From Clostridium gasigenes (GTDB taxonomy: Bacteria > Bacillota > Clostridia > Clostridiales > Clostridiaceae): a stretch of 64,000 nt of DNA. The stretch covers positions 1 through 64,000 of the forward strand of contig NZ_FNJM01000013.1 in the NCBI RefSeq assembly GCF_900104115.1, written 5' to 3'. Made by a program: the position numbers and the translations under genes. Shown here in pieces: positions 33,688 to 44,095 of the stretch (its first letter is position 1; the number at the start of each line of letters is the position of its first letter). The notes below the pieces were generated by a model, which was not told the DNA's origin, searched no databases, and saw only the letters and a program-made list of their open reading frames with translations.

Positions 33688-33747
33688 AAGGTAGCATAGA
33701 TTTTTTTAACTACTAATTTCTATAGTAGTTAACCTATTTACCTTTAA
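33688..33747. repeat. Inverted repeat upstream of secG, possible dispersed-palindrome relative
   Basis: TAACTACTA and TAGTAGTTA form a perfect inner stem; outer AAGGTA/TACCTT also pair. It shares overall size and layout with the other palindromes but little sequence. Confidence 0.45.
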
Positions 33748-33783
33748 AATATAGTTATTCATAATCTATATACTAGAAAAAAT

Positions 33784-33808
33784 AAAAAGTGGCTTTCACC
33801 ACTTTTTA
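33784..33808 (-). terminator. Terminator of eno
   Basis: AAAAAGTGG and CCACTTTTT stem with a 6-nt loop, 42 nt after the eno stop. Confidence 0.8.
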
Positions 33809-33849
33809 TAATAAATCCTATTGAAAATATAAATTTTAATTATATTAAC

Positions 33850-35157
<1,308 letters not shown>

Positions 35158-35298
35158 CTAAATATTTTGATTTTAGTTATATTTCAAAATAACATTTTCA
35201 TCTATTCATATACTCTTTTTTGAAAGTGCCTTATATAATTTGATGAAAAACGATACTTCTTTATTATCTTCTAAATAATTTATTATTATTATAATAAT

Positions 35299-35355
35299 TA
35301 GATATTTTTTTTAATAACTAGTCAGATTCTAATTTATTTTCCTTCAACTTCCTTA
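35299..35355. repeat. Dispersed palindrome family member
   Basis: TTTTTTTTAATAACTAGTCAGATT...AATTTATTTTCC with outer TCCTTAA end; AATAACTAG core shared with other copies. It occupies the 356-nt gap upstream of eno (35146-35501), which otherwise holds the terminator of the YdbC-like gene. Confidence 0.5.
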
Positions 35356-35442
35356 ATTCTATTATAGTGATTATTATTCTCTTTTGCAATATATAATCAA
35401 TTAATATTTTTAACCACTTTATATTTTTGCTTTAATATAAAT

Positions 35443-35486
35443 ATAAGGCGTATAAAATGACTATAGAGTCCTTTTATACGCCTTAT
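35443..35486 (-). terminator. Terminator of the YdbC-like gene
   Basis: Perfect 15-bp stem ATAAGGCGTATAAAA with its complement, 16 nt after the stop. Confidence 0.85.
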
Positions 35487-35501
35487 ATTTCACATAGTTA
35501 T

Positions 35502-35741
35502 TTAATCTATTTCTAATTCATCAATATCAACTTGATTTAAAATTTCTTTTAATTGTTTTAACTCTTCTTTATTTAATGTTATTCCTTTTCCCATCTGCTC
35601 ATGATTTTCATCCCATTCACGAATATCTATTTTCGGCTTTTTATTGTTCCAAGTCATTACATTAATTTCTCTATTCCAACCTTTTGCACTTTGTGATATA
35701 GTACCTAAATTATTTTTAATATCAAATTTAAAATCTGCCAT
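35502..35741 (-). CDS. YdbC-like PC4-fold single-stranded nucleic-acid binding protein
   Basis: A 79-aa protein of the YdbC/PC4 (transcriptional coactivator p15) family, a small ssDNA-binding fold. Family features: FDIKNNLGTIS, the KGWNREINVMTWNNKKPKIDIREWDENHEQMGKGITL stretch and an acidic C-terminus. The start is ATG 35741 after AAAGGAGCG; 11 upstream in-frame residues are unsupported. The biological role of bacterial members is not well established; binding of single-stranded DNA is known for a lactococcal homologue. Confidence 0.88.
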   Translation of the reverse strand: MADFKFDIKNNLGTISQSAKGWNREINVMTWNNKKPKIDIREWDENHEQMGKGITLNKEELKQLKEILNQVDIDELEID

Positions 35742-35833
35742 CTTTATCGCTCCTTTATACATCTCTTGTATCATACCTTGTGACTCTATTTCCTATCATT
35801 ATATGTTACACTATTATAGTTCATTTTACAGAG

Positions 35834-36034
35834 ACTCGCAACTATTCTGACTACTTCTATATTTTTCAATATAAATTAACACAGGCTCAGTTAGCTAATA
35901 ATTTAGGTGTTACTCGCCAAACAATCATAGCTATAGAAAATGATAAGTATAATCCAAGCTTAGTATTAGCTATGCAGTTGTCAAAATACTTAAATACTAC
36001 AGTTGAAGAGTTATTTACATTAGCATATAAATAA
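35834..36034 (+). pseudogene. Remnant of an XRE-family regulator lacking its normal N-terminus
   Basis: The C-terminal 45 codons are a clean Cro/C1 helix-turn-helix protein (LTQAQLANNLGVTRQTIIAIENDKYNPSLVLAM...TVEELF). The preceding codons do not match the family (expected short MxxxLKxLRxERG start) and no ATG with an RBS lies in front; the first Met in the domain is well inside it. The 5' part seems degraded or replaced. A related intact gene is at 39006. If a TTG/GTG start with unseen signals is used, the product would still lack part of helix 1. Confidence 0.65.
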
Positions 36035-36062
36035 AATTTTGACTTTATTATTGAGATATTAT

Positions 36063-36098
36063 AAAAAGCATACTTTTAATAAAAAAGTATGCTTTTTT
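36063..36098. terminator. Bidirectional terminator between the XRE remnant and the MCP gene
   Basis: AAAAAGCATACTTTT and AAAAGTATGCTTTTT form a long stem with U-runs on both strands. Confidence 0.85.
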
Positions 36099-36100
36099 CC

Positions 36101-37834
36101 TTAAATCTTAAATTTTTGTACCAATTCATCAAGCTTTTGTGCAAGTTCTGCTTGAATTTGTGATGTTTGTGCTACTTGCTCCATAGCTTTTGATGTTTCA
36201 TCAATACTAATTTGAATCTCTCCTGTACGCTCTGCAGAAAGCTGTGAATTTTCTGCAAGAATTTGAACTGCCTCACTAACTTGACCTACTGTTGCTTCTA
36301 CCTCTTCTGACATAGCCGCAATTTCTTCTGACATGGCGCTTACAAATTCCCCATCTTCACCATATTGTTTTCCTGATTGTGAATATTGTTCCAAAACAGG
36401 TTCAATATTTTCTATAATGAATTTAAGTACGTCATTGCTATTTTCCGATAAATTCTTGAATGCATATTGAACTTTTACTATTGTACTTTGAATTGTATTT
36501 ACAGTTTCTGAGGATTGTTCTGCAAGTCTTCTTACTTCATCTGCAACTACTGCAAATCCTCTTCCTTGTTCTCCAGCTCTAGCAGCTTCAATGGCTGCAT
36601 TTAACGCAAGTAAATTAGTTTGTGATGAAATTGCTGAAATTGCATCAGCCATAACTTTTATTTCATCTACAACTTTTCCATCTTCTATAGCTCTTAATAT
36701 ATTTTTTTCCTTTTCTTTATAAATACTATTACTTTTTTCCAATGCATTTTGCGCCGCTATTTGAACTTCTTTAGCTTTTTCCTTAATTTTACCAGCATTT
36801 TCGCTACCCTCCATAGCCTTTGAAGATAGTTCTTCCATACTAGAGTTAACTTCCTCAACAGATGCAGTTATTTCTTCGGATGTAGCACTAGCATCTTGAG
36901 CAGATTTATTTATTTCAACTGTTGAATTATCTATAATTTCTATTTTAGATGTTATCTCCTGAACTGTAGCTGAAAGTTCTTCAGCAGATGCACTCATATC
37001 AGAAGAATTGCTTAGTATTTCTTTTACTAACTCTTTAATATTCTCCTGTGCAATATTTAACGCATTCCCAGTTTGTCCAAATTCATCTTTTATTGTAATA
37101 GTAATTGGAGTTGAAAAATCATACACAGCTAAACTATTAGCTAAATCTTTTATTTTATTTAATGGAATTATTATATTTCTACTTAATATATAAGCCATAA
37201 AAATTATAATTAAAAATCCTATAGTTGTATATATTATAATTGTATTCCTAGCATGGCTAAATTCAGCTATGTTATTTGAATTTCCTTGCTGCGCTAATTT
37301 TATATTTATATCAATTAATTTATCTATTTTCTCAAAAGCAGTAACTCTCATTGGCGTTACCTCTAAATAATACCCCTTAACTGCTTCCTCATATTTATTA
37401 CCGCTCACCAGTTCAATGACATTATTTCTTGTTTCTCTATATTTTGCTAAGTCATTCTTAAAAGTTTCATAGGTTTCTGTTTCTTCTTTTGCTATATCAG
37501 CATTTGATTCATCTGGTATACTTTCATATTCATCTTGCAATTTTTTATTTTTATTGGTTAGTTCATCTATAGCCTTTATTTGCTCATCTAATTTTGATTT
37601 ATCTCTTTCAAAAACAATTCTAAGCATATTATTACTAATTTCATTTATATTTATTTTCATTTCCTTCAAAGCACTAATGGACGCTACATTACTGGTATAT
37701 ATATACTCAGAACCTGCATTTATCTTTGATGAGCTTAATATACCCTCACCTCCTATTACAACCATAAAAATACAAACTACTGAAAATACTGATATAAGTT
37801 TTTTCTTTACACTTAAATTTAAAAATAATTTCAT
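36101..37834 (-). CDS. Methyl-accepting chemotaxis protein
   Basis: A 577-aa membrane chemoreceptor. TM1 is about residues 13-33; a helical extracellular sensor of the 4HB_MCP type spans about 35-185 (charged, [19 protein letters not shown]); TM2 is about 190-212; HAMP follows ([17 protein letters not shown]). The cytoplasmic signalling domain has the conserved hairpin tip [52 protein letters not shown] (around 395-445). No CheR-binding pentapeptide is present at the C-terminus. The ligand is unknown. It stands alone, with AAGGAGAG before ATG 37834. The 37835-38189 gap upstream shows nothing definable. Confidence 0.95.
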   Translation of the reverse strand: MKLFLNLSVKKKLISVFSVVCIFMVVIGGEGILSSSKINAGSEYIYTSNVASISALKEMKININEISNNMLRIVFERDKSKLDEQIKAIDELTNKNKKLQDEYESIPDESNADIAKEETETYETFKNDLAKYRETRNNVIELVSGNKYEEAVKGYYLEVTPMRVTAFEKIDKLIDINIKLAQQGNSNNIAEFSHARNTIIIYTTIGFLIIIFMAYILSRNIIIPLNKIKDLANSLAVYDFSTPITITIKDEFGQTGNALNIAQENIKELVKEILSNSSDMSASAEELSATVQEITSKIEIIDNSTVEINKSAQDASATSEEITASVEEVNSSMEELSSKAMEGSENAGKIKEKAKEVQIAAQNALEKSNSIYKEKEKNILRAIEDGKVVDEIKVMADAISAISSQTNLLALNAAIEAARAGEQGRGFAVVADEVRRLAEQSSETVNTIQSTIVKVQYAFKNLSENSNDVLKFIIENIEPVLEQYSQSGKQYGEDGEFVSAMSEEIAAMSEEVEATVGQVSEAVQILAENSQLSAERTGEIQISIDETSKAMEQVAQTSQIQAELAQKLDELVQKFKI

Positions 37835-38195
37835 TTTAACTCTCCTTTTCTTTTTCCATTATAATAATTTATAAACTAATAAAGTTTCCATGGATTTTAA
37901 TTGTATTTATAGATAATATAGTCATGATCATATACTGTATTTTCTATAAACAACTATTTTTTTTACATATATTCACTTATATTATACATTTTTTGACCTT
38001 TACCTCAACTTTACACTCGTTTGTATTATATTACAACATTTTTTTGCAATTCCACTTCCATTTTCTATTATTTCGATAGACTTTATTTAAAGTACTATTA
38101 TTAGACTCCTGAAATTACTCAAAATTGAGCCATCTTTACTAAAAATACTCTCGTAGATATATTAATAATAATATTATTTAATTTCACTAAATAAA

Positions 38196-38240
38196 AAAGC
38201 AAATTAATCAATCTTATAATAAGATCGATTAATTTGCTCT
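38196..38240 (-). terminator. Terminator downstream of the CBS-domain gene
   Basis: GCAAATTAATC(A/G)ATCTTA inverted repeat of 18 bp with one mismatch (38199-38216, 38220-38237), T6 tail on the minus strand. Confidence 0.85.
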
Positions 38241-38280
38241 AATTTACAAATTAAAAATTGTATAGTAATATATTGTTAAA

Positions 38281-38398
38281 TTCCCTTCCCTGAATCTGTA
38301 ACTTCAATTAATTCCATTGGAAATGCTTCAAATATTTTCTGACTTAATAAATATTCATTTTCAAATCTTATTACCCAAGCCTTAATTATTGTTAATGG
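38281..38398 (-). pseudogene. Coding-like remnant in another frame at the 3' end of the CBS gene
   Basis: Just past the stop of the CBS-domain gene, a different minus-strand frame is open for about 38 codons and ends at a TAA near 38281. It has protein-like composition (IIKAWVIRFENEYLL, AFPMELIEVTDSGKG) and no start or RBS. It overlaps the end of the upstream ORF, next to a run of A/T residues prone to slippage. The simplest reading is that the CBS gene once continued and was frameshifted near 38400-38420. Confidence 0.4.
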
Positions 38399-38792
38399 TA
38401 GTGAAAAAAATATTTTTCTCTTTATCAAGAAAGTAGTCTAATAAATCCTCAATACTAACAACACCCATAATTTTCTCATTTTCAACTATAGGCATAGAAA
38501 TAATACCATTTTCTCTTAAACGTTTAGCCCCTGTTAAAACATCTTCATCAGCTTGTGCAAGTACTACAGACTTTGACATAACCCATTCAACAGGGCAACT
38601 ATCATAATGACCAGGAGTTATCCTAAATCTATATATATCAGCTTTAACAACCATACCTACTAAATTATTATAATCATCAACTACAGGAATACCATTAATA
38701 TTGAGATTGTTCATTACTTGTAAAACTTCATCTATGGTATCGTTTACTTTAACCGTGTTATTTTGTAATTTTACAATATCGCCTATTTTCAT
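38382..38792 (-). CDS. CBS-domain pair protein
   Basis: A 136-aa cytosolic protein consisting of two CBS domains, a module that binds adenosyl nucleotides. CBS1: about 6-60 (NTVKVNDTIDEVLQVMNNLNINGIPVVDDYNNLVGMVVKADI); CBS2: about 75-128 (VVLAQADEDVLTGAKRLRENGIISMPIVENEKIMGVVSIEDLL). It ends abruptly with KNIFFTTINNN. An open frame directly beyond suggests it may once have been longer. GAGGGGATG precedes ATG 38792. No partner gene is adjacent. Confidence 0.88.
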   Translation of the reverse strand: MKIGDIVKLQNNTVKVNDTIDEVLQVMNNLNINGIPVVDDYNNLVGMVVKADIYRFRITPGHYDSCPVEWVMSKSVVLAQADEDVLTGAKRLRENGIISMPIVENEKIMGVVSIEDLLDYFLDKEKNIFFTTINNN

Positions 38793-39005
38793 AATATCAT
38801 CCCCTCTTCTTTAATAAACATTATATAAGTTTTACTAATGTATCATACTAATATATTACTATAAAACTGAATATTTTACTATAGAACTGAATATTATAAA
38901 TATCTATTATGCACTTTTTTTGAAAATTATTTTTTGCTAATTATATACTATATTTGACATATATTAAGTTATAACATACAATTTAATTATAGAAAGGGTG
39001 ATATA

Positions 39006-39233
39006 ATGAAAAACAAAAAAATGAAGATTTCGAGAATAGAGTGCGATGTATCTCAGGCACAACTAGCAGAACAGGTTGGTGTTACAAGGCAAACAATCAG
39101 TATGATCGAATCAGGAAATTATAATCCAACTTTAAATTTATGTATTTCGATTTGCAGAGCATTAAACAAAACTTTAAACGATCTATTTTGGGTGGGGAAT
39201 GAAAATGCACTTATTTACGAAGATAACGAGTAA
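39006..39233 (+). CDS. XRE-family regulator, short type
   Basis: A 75-aa protein that is essentially one Cro/C1 helix-turn-helix domain (about 8-62; SQAQLAEQVGVTRQTISMIESGNYNPTLNLCISICRALNKTLNDLFW) with an acidic tail. Such short regulators are common in Firmicutes, often beside membrane proteins, but no partner follows here. GAAAGGGTG precedes ATG 39006. The VTRQTI.MIE.GNYNP core is shared with the decayed paralogue at 35834. Confidence 0.9.
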   Translation: MKNKKMKISRIECDVSQAQLAEQVGVTRQTISMIESGNYNPTLNLCISICRALNKTLNDLFWVGNENALIYEDNE

Positions 39234-39263
39234 ATATTACCGTCTCATTATTCTTATTAAGAC

Positions 39264-39300
39264 TAAAAAAACAAGCATTAATTACAATGCTTGTTTTTTT
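39264..39300. terminator. Bidirectional terminator
   Basis: AAAAACAAGCATT and AATGCTTGTTTTT stem, U-runs on both strands; serves the XRE gene and the convergent kinase-like gene. Confidence 0.85.
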
Positions 39301-39309
39301 GAAAATAAT

Positions 39310-39894
39310 TTACTCTAATTCATATAAATATTGTTTCATTTTCTTTTCCCAATCTTCCCAGCTTCTTTTATCTATATCTTTTATATAATCTAAAAAACTA
39401 TCTAGACAATCTAATTTTTTTAAGCCTTTCATTAAATGTCTTGGATAAGTAACCTTCCTTTTATAACACTCTTTTGGATCAATTACTTTTATACTTAAGC
39501 TTTCTTTAACATAAATATCCCTACATCTCATATCTAACTTAGTGAATTTCAATTTTTTGAATTCATTTATAAGTTTATATAAGTTTTTAGCTAGTTCACG
39601 GCTCATACCATTTTTTTTAATAAAGTCATCTAGCCTTTCTCCGCCTATTTTTTCTCTTACCATATACAACTGTCCAATATTATACACATGAGGAAAATAT
39701 GTAGATTTACTTACCTGTTTTAAAATTTCTGCTTCTTCTCTACATACTTTAGCTTCTTGAAATATTTTTATAGCCTTATTTTCAGGTAGTTCATATACTA
39801 TCCCATTATGTCCTTCCCCTAAAAATACTGCTTTTCTAAATAACTTTTCTGTTTCTTTATCAAAATCTGCTGAATAAGCATAAGTCCTAACCAT
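39310..39894 (-). CDS. Small protein-kinase-fold protein (RIO/Ser-Thr kinase-like), atypical
   Basis: A 194-aa protein resembling a minimal eukaryotic-like kinase. A glycine loop is seen at about 26-35 (LGEGHNGIVYEL), the ATP-binding lysine in KAIKIFQE and the hinge in LYMVREKIGG. The catalytic loop reads KLDMRCRDIYV (Asp present, the usual HRD...N pattern partly kept) and the DFG position reads IDPKE. The C-lobe is short. Activity is plausible but uncertain. ATG 39894 follows GGGTGGGAC. It is the last gene after a histidine kinase and a Bcr-type ABC transporter, separated by 59 nt, so it may be part of that locus. Confidence 0.7.
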   Translation of the reverse strand: MVRTYAYSADFDKETEKLFRKAVFLGEGHNGIVYELPENKAIKIFQEAKVCREEAEILKQVSKSTYFPHVYNIGQLYMVREKIGGERLDDFIKKNGMSRELAKNLYKLINEFKKLKFTKLDMRCRDIYVKESLSIKVIDPKECYKRKVTYPRHLMKGLKKLDCLDSFLDYIKDIDKRSWEDWEKKMKQYLYELE

Positions 39895-39953
39895 TTGTCC
39901 CACCCTATTTTAATTGTTTGTATATTATATTAATGTTTTTTTAAATTTATAAC

Positions 39954-40844
39954 TTATTTTCTCCAGCTTATACTTATTACTAAATTTTCATTTAATAATT
40001 TTGCTTCTATATTATTACCCAGATTTTCAACAAAGGCTTTTGTTATCGATAACCCAAGGCCTGTATTTTTATCACTTCTAGATTTATTTGCTGTGAAAAA
40101 TCTTTCAAACATTTTATTTATATCTTCCTGTACTAAATTAGGAGCATAATTTATAAACTCAGTTATTATAAATTCATCCTCTTCTTTTAATGTTATTTTT
40201 GTATATTTATCTCCATACTTTAAAATATTACTTATTAAATTAGAAAACACACGGTTTATTGCATTTTTATCCGATATTATATAGGATGTATTTTCTTGTA
40301 TTTCTATAATTGGTTCCATAAATTTTTCTGCAAATTCATTATAAAACAAGGCTATATTTTCACATAAAACATTAGCTAAATTAATTTTACTAAGGTTAAA
40401 ATTATATTCATTACCTTCAATCCTAGATAAATCATAAAAACTTGTTATTAATGTTTGTAATACATTGGTTCTTTTTTCAACTATATCTATATACTTACTC
40501 TTCTCTTCTTCAGTTACCTCTTCATCTTTAATAAGTTGAATATATCCCATAATAGAAGTTAATGGAGTTCTCAAATCGTGAGCCATATTTTCAATACTTT
40601 GTTTTAGTTCAAGTTCAACTTCCTTTTTCTTAACATTTACTTTTTGATTTTCATCATATAATTTATTTATATTTACTACTAGTTGCTCTATATGTCTATC
40701 TGTTGTTTTAATTCTAATATTTCTATATTCACTATGATTCTTTTTTATCTCGCTTGAAACAGCTTTTATCTCTTTCTTTAAATTAATAATATACATAAAA
40801 AGAATAATAACTGCTACTACTAACATTATTATTAAAAATATCAT
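39954..40844 (-). CDS. Sensor histidine kinase with minimal sensor region
   Basis: A 296-aa kinase with one N-terminal transmembrane helix (about 2-22) and virtually no extracellular domain, followed by a coiled region, HisKA (phospho-His89 in NMAHDLRTP) and HATPase_c (NAINRVFSNLISN, NTGLGLSITKAF). Small kinases of this type (BcrS/BceS-like grouping) work with ABC transporters that act as the true sensor of antimicrobial peptides; that role is inferred. GGAGG precedes ATG 40844. The cognate regulator is probably the OmpR-type protein at 43007. Confidence 0.92.
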   Translation of the reverse strand: MIFLIIMLVVAVIILFMYIINLKKEIKAVSSEIKKNHSEYRNIRIKTTDRHIEQLVVNINKLYDENQKVNVKKKEVELELKQSIENMAHDLRTPLTSIMGYIQLIKDEEVTEEEKSKYIDIVEKRTNVLQTLITSFYDLSRIEGNEYNFNLSKINLANVLCENIALFYNEFAEKFMEPIIEIQENTSYIISDKNAINRVFSNLISNILKYGDKYTKITLKEEDEFIITEFINYAPNLVQEDINKMFERFFTANKSRSDKNTGLGLSITKAFVENLGNNIEAKLLNENLVISISWRK

Positions 40845-40885
40845 TGCTCCACCTCCAATACCTCTCTATTTTTTATTAATATTAA

Positions 40886-40943
40886 TCATCTCCAAATAAA
40901 TAACAAGTCATTATTTTGTCTTGTTATTTATTTTTCAATGCCT
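40886..40943. repeat. Dispersed palindrome family member
   Basis: CAAATAAATAACAAG and CTTGTTATTTATTTTTC stem, right end CAATGCCTTA; located between the permease and the histidine kinase genes. Confidence 0.7.
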
Positions 40944-40946
40944 TAT

Positions 40947-41828
40947 TTACTTAATATCTTGTTTATTAAATACTGCTATTCCACAACCTAAAGCTGCTAC
41001 TAACGTAACTAAAGATATCATTATCGCTTTTATAACATCTGCACTATTTGCGCTAATAGCTGTTACAATTGCCACATTATATAATAAAGTTAATTCATAA
41101 AGATTATCAAACCAATCAATTTTTCCATATAAAAACGATGTGAATAGTGGAATACCTACAAATATTGCTACACTTATTCCTATAGTTGCTCCATTACTCT
41201 TTACTAGTGTTGCAATCAACATTATAATTGCAACAACCGCTGAATTAACTATTACTGCTGCACCAAATGTTTTTAACATACCCATTAATTGAATAATTTC
41301 AAAAGGTTCCCCCCAACCATTAATAATTATATTAATAATAGTTGCAAGTCCTACTGTTATAGCCATTATTATAGTTGTTCCTACTGTAATTGCTATCCAC
41401 TTTGAAATATAATAATGCGATCTTTTTTTCCCATATGCCAATATGTTTTTTATTGTTCCCTCTGAATATTCCTTTGCAAGGAAAGCTGCTACTAAAACAC
41501 CAATTAAAATTTCTATAGCCCCTACTCCAAATGCTGTATGGAACAATTCTATAGTAGTAATATTAAACATATCTTTAGCTCCACTTACGTGGAATCCTAG
41601 TTGACCTGGAGTGAAACTTGCTTCACTACTTGCGCCCCTAATTTGTTCTAACTGTATCATTTTTTGTTCTTGTGGTATATCTCCTAATGCCTTAAGCAAG
41701 AAGTCTTCTGTTATTATTGATGTCATTGCTATTACTATTATTGATAATATTATAGCTACAATACATAATACCTTAAAAGTTTTATTTTTAAATAATTTAA
41801 ATAACTCTGCTTTTATTAATCTATACAT
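40947..41828 (-). CDS. ABC-2 family permease, BcrB-like
   Basis: A 293-aa membrane protein with six predicted helices. The first is LCIVAIILSIIVIAM; others include LIGVLVAAFLAKEYSEGTIKNILAYGKKR, a segment (LAKEYSEGT) conserved in bacitracin/lantibiotic-type exporter permeases. The ATG at 41828 overlaps the stop of the ATPase gene. It forms an exporter with that ATPase, probably for an antimicrobial peptide or membrane compound. The longer frame upstream lies inside the ATPase gene. Confidence 0.88.
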   Translation of the reverse strand: MYRLIKAELFKLFKNKTFKVLCIVAIILSIIVIAMTSIITEDFLLKALGDIPQEQKMIQLEQIRGASSEASFTPGQLGFHVSGAKDMFNITTIELFHTAFGVGAIEILIGVLVAAFLAKEYSEGTIKNILAYGKKRSHYYISKWIAITVGTTIIMAITVGLATIINIIINGWGEPFEIIQLMGMLKTFGAAVIVNSAVVAIIMLIATLVKSNGATIGISVAIFVGIPLFTSFLYGKIDWFDNLYELTLLYNVAIVTAISANSADVIKAIMISLVTLVAALGCGIAVFNKQDIK

Positions 41829-42750
41829 TTTTTCCACCTCCAACAATATCCATAAAGTACTCTTCTAAATTTTCTCCTTTTAGCCCAATTCGGTCTACAA
41901 TTACTCCATTTTTAGAAAGAAGCGTATTTATTTTACCAACATTATCTAGGTCACTATATATTTTCACTTTATTCTTATCTAAAACTTCATACGCTGTTAT
42001 ATTTAGTTTTTCCTCCATTAATGTTACTGCTCTTGGTGCATCATCAATTTCTAGTTCTATATATTGCCTACATTTTTCATTTAATTTTTCTGAAGATATT
42101 TCTTCAATTAACTTACCATGACTTATTATACCGTAACATGTAGCAAGTTCTGAAAGTTCTCCAAGTATATGACTTGATATTAATATTGTTACATCTTTTT
42201 CTTTATTCACTTTTTTTAGAAGTTCTCTTACTTCGATAATTCCCATAGGGTCTAATCCATTTATAGGTTCATCTAAAATAAGCAATCTTGGATTTCCAAG
42301 TAGCGCATTCGCTATTCCTAACCGTTGTCTCATTCCAAGTGAAAAGTTCTTAACTTTTTTCTTTTTTATATTCACATCAGTTAATCCAACTAACTTTAAA
42401 ACTTCTTCTATACATTCTTTTCCTGCAATATTTCTAACAAGCCTTGAAACTTCAAGATTCTCTCTTGCAGTCATGCCACCATAAAAACATGGTGTTTCTA
42501 TTAAACTACCAACCATTGTTCTAGCATTATTTAACTCAGATTCAGTACTTCCTCCCAGTAGTTCTATATCTCCACTTGTTTTGTGTATTAACCCTGTTAT
42601 CATACGCATTAATGTAGTTTTCCCTGCACCATTTTGTCCTATGAATCCATATATATCACCTTTTTTTATTGTTATATTTATAGAATCTACAGCCGCTTGA
42701 GTGCCATATTTTTTAGTTATTTTATTAGTTTTTAAAATTATTTCATTCAT
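41821..42750 (-). CDS. ABC transporter ATP-binding protein, BcrA-like
   Basis: A 309-aa ATPase. Walker A GQNGAGKTT (about 38-46), Q-loop LIETPCFYGG, signature FSLGMRQRLGIA, Walker B RLLILDEPINGLDP and the switch His (SSHIL). The C-terminal ~90 residues form the extension typical of bacitracin/gallidermin-type exporters (BcrA, NatA group). GGGGAGG precedes ATG 42750; its 3' end overlaps the permease gene, so the two are coupled. Confidence 0.94.
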   Translation of the reverse strand: MNEIILKTNKITKKYGTQAAVDSINITIKKGDIYGFIGQNGAGKTTLMRMITGLIHKTSGDIELLGGSTESELNNARTMVGSLIETPCFYGGMTARENLEVSRLVRNIAGKECIEEVLKLVGLTDVNIKKKKVKNFSLGMRQRLGIANALLGNPRLLILDEPINGLDPMGIIEVRELLKKVNKEKDVTILISSHILGELSELATCYGIISHGKLIEEISSEKLNEKCRQYIELEIDDAPRAVTLMEEKLNITAYEVLDKNKVKIYSDLDNVGKINTLLSKNGVIVDRIGLKGENLEEYFMDIVGGGKNV

Positions 42751-42834
42751 TATTATTTCCTCCCCATTACCTTATGCTCTTATTATATAAACTTAAGTAT
42801 AAGATACCTTAAAGAAAACATTAAGAAAGTATTA

Positions 42835-42895
42835 AGGCACTATAAAATAAATAATATCTCAATGATACTAGTCTATTATTTATTTTATAATGCCT
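42835..42895. repeat. Dispersed palindrome family member
   Basis: AGGCACTATAAAATAAATAAT pairs with ATTATTTATTTTATAATGCCT; nearly perfect 21-bp arms. It is one of the best-preserved copies, together with 46098 and 54167. Confidence 0.85.
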
Positions 42896-42915
42896 GAGTT
42901 CAAACCTATCAATTT

Positions 42916-42974
42916 AGGCATATTAAAAAGAACATCATCTTAAGTACCTTGATTAATTATTTTTTCAAGTGCCT
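42916..42974. repeat. Dispersed palindrome family member (second copy in the same gap)
   Basis: Ends AGGCATATTAAAAAG and TTATTTTTTCAAGTGCCT; centre weakly paired. Two copies side by side fill the 42751-43006 gap. Confidence 0.6.
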
Positions 42975-43006
42975 TAGTCTGATATTTTTTTGAATATGTC
43001 TTATTT

Positions 43007-43696
43007 CTACTCTTTAAGTTTAAATCCTATTCCCCAAACTGTCTTAATATAGTAAGACCCTCTATCTGCTTTGCTTAGCTTTGATCTTAAGTTACTAATA
43101 TGTACATTAACTGTATTATCATCACCTAAAAATTCATTTTCCCACACAGTCTCAAATAGATTTTCTCTTGTAAATACCTTATTAGGGTTGCTTATTAACA
43201 ATTGTAAAATTGAAAACTCCCTTACAGTTAAAGCTATTTCTTCTTTATTTATAAATACTCTTCTTGATTCTGAATCTAATATTATATTTTTATACTTCAA
43301 TTTATTATCTTTACTTTTACTTTGTGAAAATTCTTTATATCTTCTTAATTGAGCCTCTACTCTAGCTATTACCTCTTTAATGTCAAAAGGCTTATTTATA
43401 AAATCATCTGCACCAAGTTTTAGCACATTTATTTTATCCTCTTGCCCAGTCTTTGCTGATATAACTATTATAGGCATAACTTTTATTTTTCTTATTTCTT
43501 CTATAAGTTCTTCCCCTGTAACACCTGGCAACATTAAATCTAATATTATAAGATCATAATCATATTGTTCTATGCACATTTTCGCCTCAGTACCAGAGTA
43601 TGCACTTCTAACGGCATGTCCTTCTTTTTTTAAAATGTTGCATAGCAATCCATTAATATCTGAATCATCTTCTACCACTAAAATATTATTATCCAT
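43007..43696 (-). CDS. OmpR-family response regulator
   Basis: A 229-aa DNA-binding response regulator. The receiver domain has Asp9/Asp10, phospho-acceptor Asp53 (IILDLMLP), Lys at PIIVISAKTGQEDK and FINKPFD. The OmpR-type winged helix has LLISNPNKVFTRENLFETVW and VNVHISNLRSKL. It precedes the Bcr-type transporter and its kinase in the same orientation; a 256-nt gap holding two palindromes separates it from the ATPase gene, so separate promoters are possible. Confidence 0.94.
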   Translation of the reverse strand: MDNNILVVEDDSDINGLLCNILKKEGHAVRSAYSGTEAKMCIEQYDYDLIILDLMLPGVTGEELIEEIRKIKVMPIIVISAKTGQEDKINVLKLGADDFINKPFDIKEVIARVEAQLRRYKEFSQSKSKDNKLKYKNIILDSESRRVFINKEEIALTVREFSILQLLISNPNKVFTRENLFETVWENEFLGDDNTVNVHISNLRSKLSKADRGSYYIKTVWGIGFKLKE

Positions 43697-43710
43697 ATTT
43701 ATTCACCAAC

Positions 43711-43926
43711 TTATCTATTTTTTTGTTTTTTCCATTTCACATAAGTATAAATACATGCCAATATATAAAGTAAAGCAGATGCCACTATTATAATAGTTTT
43801 TAAATTAAGTCTATTATCATAGTCCTCAAATACACGCATTAAATTTATTATATTAACTGGTAATAAAGCCAGCAAGATTATAAAATCATTTTTACAACTT
43901 TTATTTTTAGTATCGTTAGCTCTCAT
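43711..43926 (-). CDS. Small two-helix membrane protein of unknown function
   Basis: A 71-aa protein with two hydrophobic helices (about 17-33, DFIILLALLPVNIINLM, and 46-63) and a basic C-terminus (KWKKQKNR). ATG 43926 follows GTGGAGGG; the longer frame begins at a GTG within the RBS. It ends 15 nt before the response regulator gene and is probably co-transcribed with it. No homologous family is recognised. Confidence 0.65.
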   Translation of the reverse strand: MRANDTKNKSCKNDFIILLALLPVNIINLMRVFEDYDNRLNLKTIIIVASALLYILACIYTYVKWKKQKNR

Positions 43927-44053
43927 AGAACCCTCCACTTTTTAAGAAAGTATTAAATTTTAGTTATACTTTCTCAGTAATTATATCATTTTTTTGAATA
44001 AAATGTATATTCAAAGCATATTATCTTGTTATTTTTTTATTTATAAATAAAGA

Positions 44054-44088
44054 AAATCCACTGAAATTATTTTAATTTCAGTGGATTT
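44054..44088 (-). terminator. Terminator of the sigma/DUF4179 operon
   Basis: AAATCCACTGAAATT pairs perfectly with AATTTCAGTGGATTT. Confidence 0.85.
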
Positions 44089-44095
44089 ATATCTT

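Noticed and set aside
37835-38189. Hidden gene in the gap upstream of the MCP gene
   Set aside because: All six frames are broken by frequent stops and no RNA-like structure is visible.
42835-42974. Palindromes read as ordinary rho-independent terminators
   Set aside because: They are AT-only stems without consistent U-tracts, occur also inside operons and in leaders, and share end sequences.
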